DNA of 64,000 nt from Winogradskyella marincola. GTDB taxonomy: Bacteria > Bacteroidota > Bacteroidia > Flavobacteriales > Flavobacteriaceae. Location: positions 1 through 64,000 of the forward strand of contig NZ_JARSBN010000007.1 in assembly GCF_029624125.1 (NCBI RefSeq), read 5' to 3'. Positions 45,628 to 53,050 of the stretch are shown one piece after another. The notes under the pieces are model-generated. The model made no database searches. It was given only the letters and a program-made list of their open reading frames with translations, and was not told the DNA's origin. A program made the translations under genes and the position numbers. The number at the start of each line of letters is the position of its first letter. The stretch's first letter is position 1.

Positions 45628-48093
45628 TTACCAACTAGTATCACAACCACAATCGATTTGACCAGAGGCAGACTTACCAGTTCTTAAGTCGGTTTTGGTA
45701 TAATCAAATCGCACTCCTTTAGTTGTGTTAAAAAACGTAAAGCTAGTTTTAGCTGCTATTTGCCCATTAACCATTGGTACACTTAGCAAATGTTTTTTAC
45801 CCATAAGCTGTCCGCCACCTTTACTAACTTTAGCAACGCGAATATCTGTATTATTAGGGTCGTTAATGACATAGAATAGCATCCAAGTAAAACCGCAATC
45901 TTTAATCTTACCAATAGCTGCTTTTTGTCCCCAAGTTTGTCCTAAAATTTCATTTGCAATAGGAATACTGTTAAGTTCTCTTCCACGAAGTTTATCTAAA
46001 CTGTAGGATTTACCTGTACCAACAAAATCAAAATTATTAAAGAAGAAGTTGATGTTTTTGCGACGCTCTAGCTCTTTTAAGTTTTTAGCCTCTAATTCTA
46101 TTTGGCTTTCTATATCATTTTCGTGATATGTTTTTATTTGGGCTTCTAAATCTTCTTTTTCAGCAGTAGTTTGTGCCGTTAGAAACACTTCACTTTTACT
46201 ATTATTCTTCAAATTAGTAACCACTAATTTCTTTGCTTTAAACCCATCAGAAACCACATCAATTATTTCTGGCACGTAATGACTAACATTATTTTCGTAA
46301 TTGAGACTTCTAGCTATTTCAGGACCTAAATTATGGCTTTGTTTTGTGTTAATGTTGTAGGCTAAAACTTTATCTGGTAGTCCGCTTTTTGTTTTTCTGA
46401 CAAAATATATATGATCTTGTTTCTGTAAATCGAATTTAACATCTTGATAATCCGTTTTCACCTCATCTATTTTCTGAAGATTACTGAATGTAACATCTTT
46501 ATATTTATACAATTCATACTTCTTTTTATACTTTACCAACAAGATCTTTTGTCCTGGTATAAGCTCTAAACTTTTCGCCTCCGGAAACCTCTTAGAATGC
46601 CATTGCTTAGTATCTACATTCATAAATTGATATTGTGCCCACAGTGGTTTATCAAAATCTAAGCGTCCTTTTTTGTCCTTTTCATATCTCGAAATTACCA
46701 TACCAACCTCTCTGTCATTCACATAAGTTATGTAACCTCTATCATTAGGTATATTTGTGTTACCATCTAAATGTTTATTCTTATCAACAATTGAATACAC
46801 ACCTGAACTTCCACCTCTCTGCATACCAATAATGAGCGCATTATCTCTATCTTCTTCAAAATCGAAATGCCAATAATATATACCATCTTTACTTACAGGT
46901 TTTATGAAATTATAAACCTGTTCCATAGTTTCAAGATTCCAAATAGCAATTTGTTTTCCCTCTTCGCTATTTATTGCTAAATACTTACCATCCTGACCAA
47001 GATTCCAACCAAAATTATTAAGCTCAGGAAATTTAAAAATAGGTGCTTTAGCATCAATTTGTTCTTGCTCCTTTGCAATTTCAGCTTGCTCTTTTGCTTC
47101 TTTAGCGATTATAATATCTTGTACTTTTTTATACCTTTTTTGAAAATCCTCTAGTGGTAAACTGAATCGAATTTCAGATTTTTTTTCACAGTCACCTACA
47201 TTATACTGCACAAGTTTATATGGTGTTTGCTCAACTCCTGAAGGTTTTGAATTGTTTAAAACAGCATCAACCTCAACCGAGAAATAGTAATTCTTAGTTT
47301 TGAAACTGTTAGCACTAATTGAATTGCTACTTATACAATTCTTGAATTTTTCTGGTACTTTTGAGTTAACTAAAGCGGTTTTATGTTTCTCAATGGTTTC
47401 GTTTTCTATATCATAAATAGCATAAGTATCACCTTGTGTAGCGTATATGTAATTTCCATTATTTAAGTTTCTATTCTCAGCTAAATCTAGAATAAAATCC
47501 TTTTCAGGAAACTTTGATGTTTTCTGTGTTTTATGATTAAATATGTAAATATTTCTATCATTCTCTTTTGTATAAACACTATACAATCCGCTCGGCTTTA
47601 CAATAAGATCTTTGTAGTTCGCTACTTTAGAATCAATTTCAAATTCGCTTGAAGTATAATTAATGTATAAGCTTTTATCGTTCTTTTTATATTGAATTGG
47701 GTTACCGTCATAATCAAGACCTGAGAACGCATGCTTTTTATCATACTTCGCTGGTAATTCAAACTTATTTTTTACGGTATTTAAAGACCAGAACGAGTTA
47801 TTTTCATTTGAAATAATAACCAATGAAAGGTCTTCAGAAAAAGAAGTGATATGCTCGCCATTTGCAAATTTAACCACGTCATCATAAACAAAACCGTGAC
47901 TTGTAATTTTTTCTCCAGTTGCTAAATCGTAGGTTGTGAGATAATCACCTGTAAAGACTGCTGCTTTTGTTTCGCTGGCATTTACTATGACTTGAATCTG
48001 TGTATTCTCATTTTGCGATTTCCAAAAATGATTTCCTTGTGCATTACAAAAAGAAGCCACTATCATAGCGGCACAAAAAAATAGATGTTTCAT
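45628..48093 (-). CDS. exported beta-propeller-like protein, partner of the CHAT protease
   Basis: An 821-residue exported protein (signal peptide about 1-18, SFCNAQ). Repeated blade-like segments such as QIAIWNLETMEQVYNF and TTYDLATGEKITSHGFVY suggest WD40-type propellers, at about 30-315 and 350-640. Two charged helical stretches (about 325-345 with AKEQAEIAKEQEQIDAK, and 655-690) look like coiled coils. A final beta domain ends CGCDTSW. I do not recognise a named family. Cotranscription with the CHAT gene (48 bp gap) suggests it scaffolds or regulates the protease; in other Bacteroidota, WD40 and caspase-like domains occur fused. Confidence 0.6.
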   Translation of the reverse strand: MKHLFFCAAMIVASFCNAQGNHFWKSQNENTQIQVIVNASETKAAVFTGDYLTTYDLATGEKITSHGFVYDDVVKFANGEHITSFSEDLSLVIISNENNSFWSLNTVKNKFELPAKYDKKHAFSGLDYDGNPIQYKKNDKSLYINYTSSEFEIDSKVANYKDLIVKPSGLYSVYTKENDRNIYIFNHKTQKTSKFPEKDFILDLAENRNLNNGNYIYATQGDTYAIYDIENETIEKHKTALVNSKVPEKFKNCISSNSISANSFKTKNYYFSVEVDAVLNNSKPSGVEQTPYKLVQYNVGDCEKKSEIRFSLPLEDFQKRYKKVQDIIIAKEAKEQAEIAKEQEQIDAKAPIFKFPELNNFGWNLGQDGKYLAINSEEGKQIAIWNLETMEQVYNFIKPVSKDGIYYWHFDFEEDRDNALIIGMQRGGSSGVYSIVDKNKHLDGNTNIPNDRGYITYVNDREVGMVISRYEKDKKGRLDFDKPLWAQYQFMNVDTKQWHSKRFPEAKSLELIPGQKILLVKYKKKYELYKYKDVTFSNLQKIDEVKTDYQDVKFDLQKQDHIYFVRKTKSGLPDKVLAYNINTKQSHNLGPEIARSLNYENNVSHYVPEIIDVVSDGFKAKKLVVTNLKNNSKSEVFLTAQTTAEKEDLEAQIKTYHENDIESQIELEAKNLKELERRKNINFFFNNFDFVGTGKSYSLDKLRGRELNSIPIANEILGQTWGQKAAIGKIKDCGFTWMLFYVINDPNNTDIRVAKVSKGGGQLMGKKHLLSVPMVNGQIAAKTSFTFFNTTKGVRFDYTKTDLRTGKSASGQIDCGCDTSW

Positions 48094-48111
48094 TTAGTAA
48101 GATTTGATAGT

Positions 48112-48119
48112 CAAAACTA
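48112..48119 (-). promoter_or_regulatory. -7 box TAGTTTTG of the propeller-CHAT operon
   Basis: Read on the minus strand the sequence is TAGTTTTG (TAnnTTTG), 18 bp before the start codon at 48093. At the place expected for a -33 box lies a 6-bp-arm inverted repeat (48142-48159) instead. Confidence 0.4.
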
Positions 48120-48141
48120 ACTGTAAATCCTACGTAAAAAC

Positions 48142-48159
48142 ATACGATGAATGTCGTAT
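48142..48159. promoter_or_regulatory. ATACGA-N6-TCGTAT inverted repeat, candidate operator
   Basis: Perfect arms ATACGA (48142-48147) and TCGTAT (48154-48159), located where the -33 element of the propeller-CHAT operon would be. A T run follows on the plus strand, but no plus-strand gene ends here. Confidence 0.4.
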
Positions 48160-48196
48160 ATTTTTTTCAAAACCTTATAAATAGGCATTATAAAAC

Positions 48197-48226
48197 AAAA
48201 AGCGCCACCTTTCGGAAGCGCTTATT
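48197..48226 (-). terminator. terminator of paaZ
   Basis: Stem AGCGC/GCGCT (48201-48205 and 48217-48222, shown on the plus strand as AGCGCC...GGAAGCGCT), followed on the minus strand by TTTTTG. It lies 26 bp after the paaZ stop and separates paaZ from the propeller-CHAT genes. Confidence 0.7.
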
Positions 48227-48251
48227 TTCACAATATATTTTTAACAACCAA

Positions 48252-50789
48252 CTACAACAAATCGAATTGCTCAAAATGATGGTTTAAATGTTTTCTTTCG
48301 AGTAAGTATGACTCATAACGATTCAACTCGCCAAATACTAAATTCTTCAATCTAGCATCTGGATTTTCCTTGAAAAACTCGATGTATTTTTTACGTTGTT
48401 CTTTAAACTTCTCAATCGCTGTTTCTAAATCTTGATGTTTTAAATCGTCTAGCGTGTCTTTTTCTAACTGTGGAAATTGAGAGTTTTGTGGAAACTTTCT
48501 ATAGTTATACAAGCTTGCATGGACCTTGTCTAAAATCTTCTCTGGTGTAGAAATTTCAAAATCTTGAATTTCGCCAGACGCAATTTTATAAGTGTATTCT
48601 AAATGCTCTATCATATGTTGAGGCGTCATAATGCCCCATTTTGGTTTAGCATCTGCTTTTAACTTTGATAAGCATTCGTTGATTTTCTCTTCGGTCATTT
48701 CAACAAAGGTTTCTTGTTTTTTCTGAACCATTGTTAAAATAGTAGCCACTGCAACCAACGGACTATCTTTGTCTGTTTTTTGACTTTCTGGTCGGTTTTC
48801 AAAATTAGCATCAAACACCTCAACGTGCCATTTTACAATACCGCTTGGATGTTCTGTTGATGACACATCTCTATCTACTTTTTCCTTGCAGGTTAAACGC
48901 ACATAAATGGTATCGTTGTGATATAACGGTCTTAAAAATCGGATAGAATCCAAACCGTAATTTGCCGCTACAGGTCCTTTATTAGGATACACAAACAATC
49001 CAGCCGCAGCCGAAATTATGAAATAACCGTGAGCTGTTCGTTTTTCGAAAATACTTCCATCTAAAGAGGTAATATCTGTGTGTGCATAAAAATGGTCCCA
49101 AGTTAAATTGGCAAAATTCTGAATATCAGTATCCGTAAGTGTACGCTTATGCGTTTTTAAAGACACTCCTGGTTGAATATCTTCCCAATGGTACTTAAAC
49201 GGATGGTCTTCGGCTTCCTTATATTTTGCATTTTGCTGATATATGCCAGTGATTTCTGTAATTGTAGTTGGTGTTCCTTGAATGGCTGTACGTTGCAAAT
49301 AGTGTTTAATACCACGCATTCCACCCATTTCTTCTCCACCACCAGCACGTCCTGGACCTCCGTGAACCAAGTAAGGTAATGGCGAACCGTGACCTGTACT
49401 TTGTTTTGCCATTTCGCGATTAATCACCAATATTCTTCCGTGATGACTAGCGGCATTTACAACATAATCGGTTGCAATGTTATCATCGTAAGTTGCAATA
49501 GAAGACACTAACGACCCTTTACCCATTTGTGCTAATTGTACAGCTTCGCCCATTGACTTGTAAGGCATAATGGTACTTACTGGTCCAAAAGCTTCGCGCT
49601 CGTGAACTACATTATTCTGGAAAGGATTATCTGTTCTAAAGACTATTGGACTTAAGAACGCACCTTTATTAGCATCCGCACCAATGGTTTCAATATTATC
49701 TAAATTGCCATAAACCATTTCAGCTTCTTTACTGATGTCTGCAATAGAACTTTTAACAGCTTCAACTTGTTGCTTACTCACCAATGAGCCCATTCTCACT
49801 TCCTTAAGTCTTGGGTCTCCAATGGTAACTTTATCGAGTTCTTTTGCTAATGCAATTTGAACATCTTCAACTAAATTTTCAGGCACAATAATGCGTCGGA
49901 TGGCTGTACATTTTTGTCCAGCTTTTACGGTCATTTCCTTTCGAACTTCCTTAACGAACAAATTGAATTCTGGTGTTCCAGGAACTGCATCTTCGCCCAA
50001 AATAGAAGCGTTAAGCGAATCGGCTTCCATAGTAAAAGGCACAGATTCTTCAATCAATCTTGGATGTGTTTTTAACAAACGACCTGTTGTTGCCGAACCT
50101 GTAAAGGTTACGACATCTTGAGACTCAACAGTATCTAAAATGGTTTTTACTGTTCCGTTTATGATTTGAAGTGCGCCTTCTGGTAAAATACCTGAATTGA
50201 TAATTTCTCTCGCAACCGCTTCTGCTAAATAAGCCGATGATGGTGCTGGCAAAACCACTGCTGGCACACCAGCCATCCAGTTTACAGCACACTTTTCTAA
50301 CATTCCCCAAACCGGGAAATTAAAAGCGTTGATATGTACTGCAACACCTTTTTTGGGCACCATAATATGATGCGCCATAAAGCGTCCACCACGAGACAAA
50401 TCGATTGGGTCGCCTTCTACGTGAAACGGTTTGTTTGGAAACAATTTTCGTAATGAAGCATTGGCAAACAAGTTACCAAAACCACCTTCAATATCAATCC
50501 AACTATCTACACGAGTTGCGCCAGTTCTGTAACTTAAATCGTAAAATTGCTCTTTGCGTTTTGTAAGGTAAAGTGCTAATTTTTTAAGCATATTACCTCG
50601 TTCTTGAAAGGTCATTTTACGAAGTACTTCGCCTCCTTTTGTGCGTCCGTAGTTAAGAACTTCAGGAATATCTAATCCTTCAACAGCCCAATTTGTGAAG
50701 TGTTCGCCTGTTATGGCATCGTAAATTGGTGCTCCTTCTTCTTTTCCTGTGGTCCAGTTTCCGCAGATATAATGTTCTATTTTTTTCAT
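48252..50789 (-). CDS. paaZ: bifunctional ring-opening enzyme PaaZ with extra C-terminal DUF1569/DinB-like domain
   Basis: An 845-residue protein. Aldehyde dehydrogenase part (about 1-520) with Glu255 in PFTMEADSLN and Cys294 in KAGQKCTAIRR, matching E256/C295 of E. coli PaaZ. The MaoC-type oxepin-CoA hydrolase part (about 530-690) has FANLTWDHFYAHTD. It opens the oxepin ring and oxidises the resulting aldehyde. E. coli PaaZ is 681 residues; here about 155 residues are added (690-845), with TPQHMIEHL and ERKHLNHHFEQF, resembling the metal-binding helices of DUF1569/DinB-like proteins. Its stop is followed by a terminator. Confidence 0.95.
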   Translation of the reverse strand: MKKIEHYICGNWTTGKEEGAPIYDAITGEHFTNWAVEGLDIPEVLNYGRTKGGEVLRKMTFQERGNMLKKLALYLTKRKEQFYDLSYRTGATRVDSWIDIEGGFGNLFANASLRKLFPNKPFHVEGDPIDLSRGGRFMAHHIMVPKKGVAVHINAFNFPVWGMLEKCAVNWMAGVPAVVLPAPSSAYLAEAVAREIINSGILPEGALQIINGTVKTILDTVESQDVVTFTGSATTGRLLKTHPRLIEESVPFTMEADSLNASILGEDAVPGTPEFNLFVKEVRKEMTVKAGQKCTAIRRIIVPENLVEDVQIALAKELDKVTIGDPRLKEVRMGSLVSKQQVEAVKSSIADISKEAEMVYGNLDNIETIGADANKGAFLSPIVFRTDNPFQNNVVHEREAFGPVSTIMPYKSMGEAVQLAQMGKGSLVSSIATYDDNIATDYVVNAASHHGRILVINREMAKQSTGHGSPLPYLVHGGPGRAGGGEEMGGMRGIKHYLQRTAIQGTPTTITEITGIYQQNAKYKEAEDHPFKYHWEDIQPGVSLKTHKRTLTDTDIQNFANLTWDHFYAHTDITSLDGSIFEKRTAHGYFIISAAAGLFVYPNKGPVAANYGLDSIRFLRPLYHNDTIYVRLTCKEKVDRDVSSTEHPSGIVKWHVEVFDANFENRPESQKTDKDSPLVAVATILTMVQKKQETFVEMTEEKINECLSKLKADAKPKWGIMTPQHMIEHLEYTYKIASGEIQDFEISTPEKILDKVHASLYNYRKFPQNSQFPQLEKDTLDDLKHQDLETAIEKFKEQRKKYIEFFKENPDARLKNLVFGELNRYESYLLERKHLNHHFEQFDLL

Positions 50790-50859
50790 CTTATTTTATA
50801 TTTATGTTCATTTTGTCTTGAAACAAAACGAACCAAAAATTCAAGTTGAAATGAGGAAT

Positions 50860-50887
50860 TTTTCAATCTTGTTTTACAGATTGAAAA
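50860..50887. repeat. inverted repeat TTTTCAATC/GATTGAAAA in the paaZ-paaJ spacer
   Basis: Perfect 9-bp arms at 50860-50868 and 50879-50887, 10-bp loop. It lies in the 234-bp spacer between paaJ and paaZ, the longest within the paa operon; the rest of that spacer shows no recognisable gene. Confidence 0.5.
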
Positions 50888-51023
50888 CCTCAAAATGAAA
50901 TCTAAATTTTTTCCAAGGCTTCAAAAATTTTTAACGCTTTCATTTTTTTATTCTGCATTTCAACGAGACCTATCTGCTGTCTCTATTCTAAATTCTAACA
51001 GCGTAGCGGTCTACATTCTAATT

Positions 51024-52232
51024 TTAATTCACGTTTTCAATCACAGCTGCATAGCCTTGACCCACGCCAATACACATTGTTACCAATGCGTAACGTTTGT
51101 TTTGCTCTTTGAGCTCTAAAGCCGCTGAATAGGCGATTCTGGTACCTGTAACGCCAAGCGGATGACCAATTGCGATAGAACCTCCATTTGGGTTGATTCT
51201 TGGATCATTGTCCGCCAATCCCCAAGCTCTGGTGCACGCCAATGCTTGTGCAGCAAAGGCTTCGTTGAGCTCTATGATGTCGATATCGTCCATTGTTAAT
51301 CCAGCTTTTGCCAAAGCTTTGTTGGACGCCTCGACTGGACCAATGCCCATGATTCGCGGCTCTACTCCTACGACAGCTGAACTCACGATGCGCGCCAATG
51401 GTTTTAGATTATATTTTTTTACAGCTTCCTCTGAAGCGATAATGGTTGCTGCTGCTCCGTCGTTTAAACCTGATGCGTTTCCTGCTGTTACGCTTCCTCC
51501 TTCTTTTTTAAAGGCTGGTCGTAATTTGGCTAAAATCTCTTTTGATGTTGTTGGTTTTACAAATTCGTCTTTTGCAAAAACGATTGGGTCTTTTTTGCGT
51601 TGAGGAATTTCGACAGGTAGAATTTCTTTTTCTAATCGTCCGTTTTCTTGTGCTTGTGATGCTTTCATCTGACTCCAGTACGCGAATGCATCTTGGTCTT
51701 CTCTTGAAATGTTATATTTTTCGACAAGATTTTCGGCTGTCATTCCCATTCCGTCAGTGCCATACATTTCGTGCATTTTTGGGTTTACAAACCTCCATCC
51801 GAATGTAGAATCGTACAGTTTTGAATCGCCTCCAAAAGCGCTTGATGGTTTTGCCATAACGTATGGTCCGCGTGTCATATTCTCTACGCCTCCTGAAATA
51901 AAGACATCTCCATCACCAGCTTTTATCGCTCTGTTTGCGTGAATAATTGCTGACAAACCTGAACTACACAGTCTGTTTACGGTTTCTCCTGGAACTGTAA
52001 ATGGTAATCCTGCTAAAAGTGATGCCATACGAGCTACGTTACGATTGTCTTCTCCGGCTTGGTTAGCACAACCAAGAATAACATCGTCGTATGCTTCTTT
52101 TGGGATATTTGGGTTTCGTTTTACGATTTCTTTGATTACTAAAGCTGCTAAATCGTCTGTACGTACAGCCGATAATGTGCCTTTGTAATTTCCTATCGGT
52201 GTTCTTATGCCGTCTATTATGTATGCTTCCAT
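51024..52232 (-). CDS. paaJ: 3-oxoadipyl-CoA/3-oxo-5,6-dehydrosuberyl-CoA thiolase
   Basis: A 402-residue thiolase. Active-site Cys89 in VNRLCSSGLSAI, the GGSIAIGHPLGVTGTR histidine loop, and the second cysteine in VTMCIGVGQGYA near the C-terminus. IDGIRTPIGNYKGTLSAVR at the N-terminus is typical of the PcaF/PaaJ subgroup. It performs the thiolytic steps that give acetyl-CoA and succinyl-CoA at the end of phenylacetate degradation. Located between paaI and paaZ; the 234-bp gap before paaZ is the widest inside the operon. Confidence 0.93.
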   Translation of the reverse strand: MEAYIIDGIRTPIGNYKGTLSAVRTDDLAALVIKEIVKRNPNIPKEAYDDVILGCANQAGEDNRNVARMASLLAGLPFTVPGETVNRLCSSGLSAIIHANRAIKAGDGDVFISGGVENMTRGPYVMAKPSSAFGGDSKLYDSTFGWRFVNPKMHEMYGTDGMGMTAENLVEKYNISREDQDAFAYWSQMKASQAQENGRLEKEILPVEIPQRKKDPIVFAKDEFVKPTTSKEILAKLRPAFKKEGGSVTAGNASGLNDGAAATIIASEEAVKKYNLKPLARIVSSAVVGVEPRIMGIGPVEASNKALAKAGLTMDDIDIIELNEAFAAQALACTRAWGLADNDPRINPNGGSIAIGHPLGVTGTRIAYSAALELKEQNKRYALVTMCIGVGQGYAAVIENVN

Positions 52233-52240
52233 ATTATTTT

Positions 52241-52270
52241 GAAATCGAAGCCGAAATCGAAATTGAAGTC
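52241..52270. repeat. degenerate hexamer tandem repeat
   Basis: Five tandem units of the GAAATC/GAAGTC type (GAAATC GAAGCC GAAATC and so on) in the paaI-paaJ spacer. Confidence 0.7.
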
Positions 52271-52306
52271 GAACTTCTTACTTTTTATTTTTCTCTATTC
52301 TTTTTT

Positions 52307-52333
52307 AGATCCTGAATCAAGTTCAGGATGACA
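52307..52333. repeat. family A palindromic repeat, copy 2
   Basis: AGATCCTGAA, spacer, TTCAGGATGACA; 7 bp after the paaI stop codon, same orientation as the other copies. Confidence 0.9.
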
Positions 52334-52340
52334 AGTCTTT

Positions 52341-52745
52341 TTATTCCCAATCTTTTTGAGTGCGATAAACAACACCTTTAAAAAGGGCTACCAGTTCATC
52401 TCCTCGTTTTACTTCTACGATATTAAATCCGAGTTTATTTTTTACGTTTTCAATCACAGATTCAGCGACTAAATAATCTCCTTCTTCTAAAGCTTCTATA
52501 TGGTTGATGCTGGTTTCTATGGACACAGCAAATTTTCCGTGTGTATTTGCCGCAAAACCAAAAGCGGTATCTGCCAATGCGTAACTGATTCCACCGTGTG
52601 CTTTTCCCATACTATTCAACATTTCATTCCGAACCGTCATTGCCACTCGACAACGACCAATTTCGCATTCTAAAATTTCGATGCCTAGCCAAGTACTGAA
52701 TGCATCTTGACTTAACATTTTATGTGGTATATCTCTTCCTTTCAA
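52341..52745 (-). CDS. paaI: hydroxyphenylacetyl-CoA thioesterase PaaI
   Basis: A 134-residue hotdog-fold thioesterase. Core motif GKAHGGISYALADTAFGFAAN, with the conserved Asp in LADTAF, matches PaaI. It hydrolyses aberrant CoA esters and relieves CoA trapping. The TTG at 52745 overlaps the stop of the upstream small ORF (TTGA) and keeps a family-like N-terminus before LGIEIL; the ATG at 52718 (MLSQDAFS) is the alternative. Either way it is coupled to the gene before it. Confidence 0.88.
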   Translation of the reverse strand: MKGRDIPHKMLSQDAFSTWLGIEILECEIGRCRVAMTVRNEMLNSMGKAHGGISYALADTAFGFAANTHGKFAVSIETSINHIEALEEGDYLVAESVIENVKNKLGFNIVEVKRGDELVALFKGVVYRTQKDWE

Positions 52746-53050
52746 TTCTTTTCTTTATAAATTTCACACTCTGTATTCTTTAAATAAGAATTAGAAATTA
52801 TTTTAGACTCTTCTTTATCTTTACTTTGAATAAAAAGTGCAATAGAATTAAGTCCTTTTTCAAAGTTCTCTCTATTATTAACCAATGCTATTCCCTTAAT
52901 TTTCCTTCGAATCTTTTTATCCTCAAATTTGAACTCAACGCACTCTCCTATTTCAACATTTTCATTATCAATCGTATACCCAAATAAAGTCAAACCTTCT
53001 CCTTTCATAACTGCAACAAATTGAACAAAGAAAACAGCACTTTTTTGCAT
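52742..53050 (-). CDS. small ORF with EF-Tu domain 2-like pattern, unknown
   Basis: A 102-residue protein in the paa operon, overlapping paaH by 1 bp and paaI by 4 bp. No signal peptide. The segment from residue 6, VFFVQFVAVMKGEGLTLFGY, then VEIGECVEFKFEDKKIRRKI, then KGIALVNN, follows the strand pattern of EF-Tu domain 2-like beta-barrels (xGRGxVxxGxxxxxxxxxGDxV, then KGI). It is too short for a translation factor. A lone domain of this type has no known role in phenylacetate breakdown. ATG at 53050 is used; Met15 is an alternative. Tight overlaps argue it is translated. Confidence 0.6.
   Translation of the reverse strand: MQKSAVFFVQFVAVMKGEGLTLFGYTIDNENVEIGECVEFKFEDKKIRRKIKGIALVNNRENFEKGLNSIALFIQSKDKEESKIISNSYLKNTECEIYKEKN

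Noticed and set aside
48142..48167. Hairpin plus T run on the plus strand read as a terminator
   Set aside because: No plus-strand gene ends nearby; an operator for the minus-strand operon fits the position better.
50895..51119. 74-residue plus-strand ORF in and beyond the paaJ-paaZ spacer
   Set aside because: It runs into the end of paaJ in antisense, has low-complexity sequence and no recognisable motif; a chance ORF.
51024..52232. Reading the thiolase as a general acetyl-CoA acetyltransferase for fatty acid or PHB metabolism
   Set aside because: Its N-terminal signature and its position between paaI and paaZ favour PaaJ.
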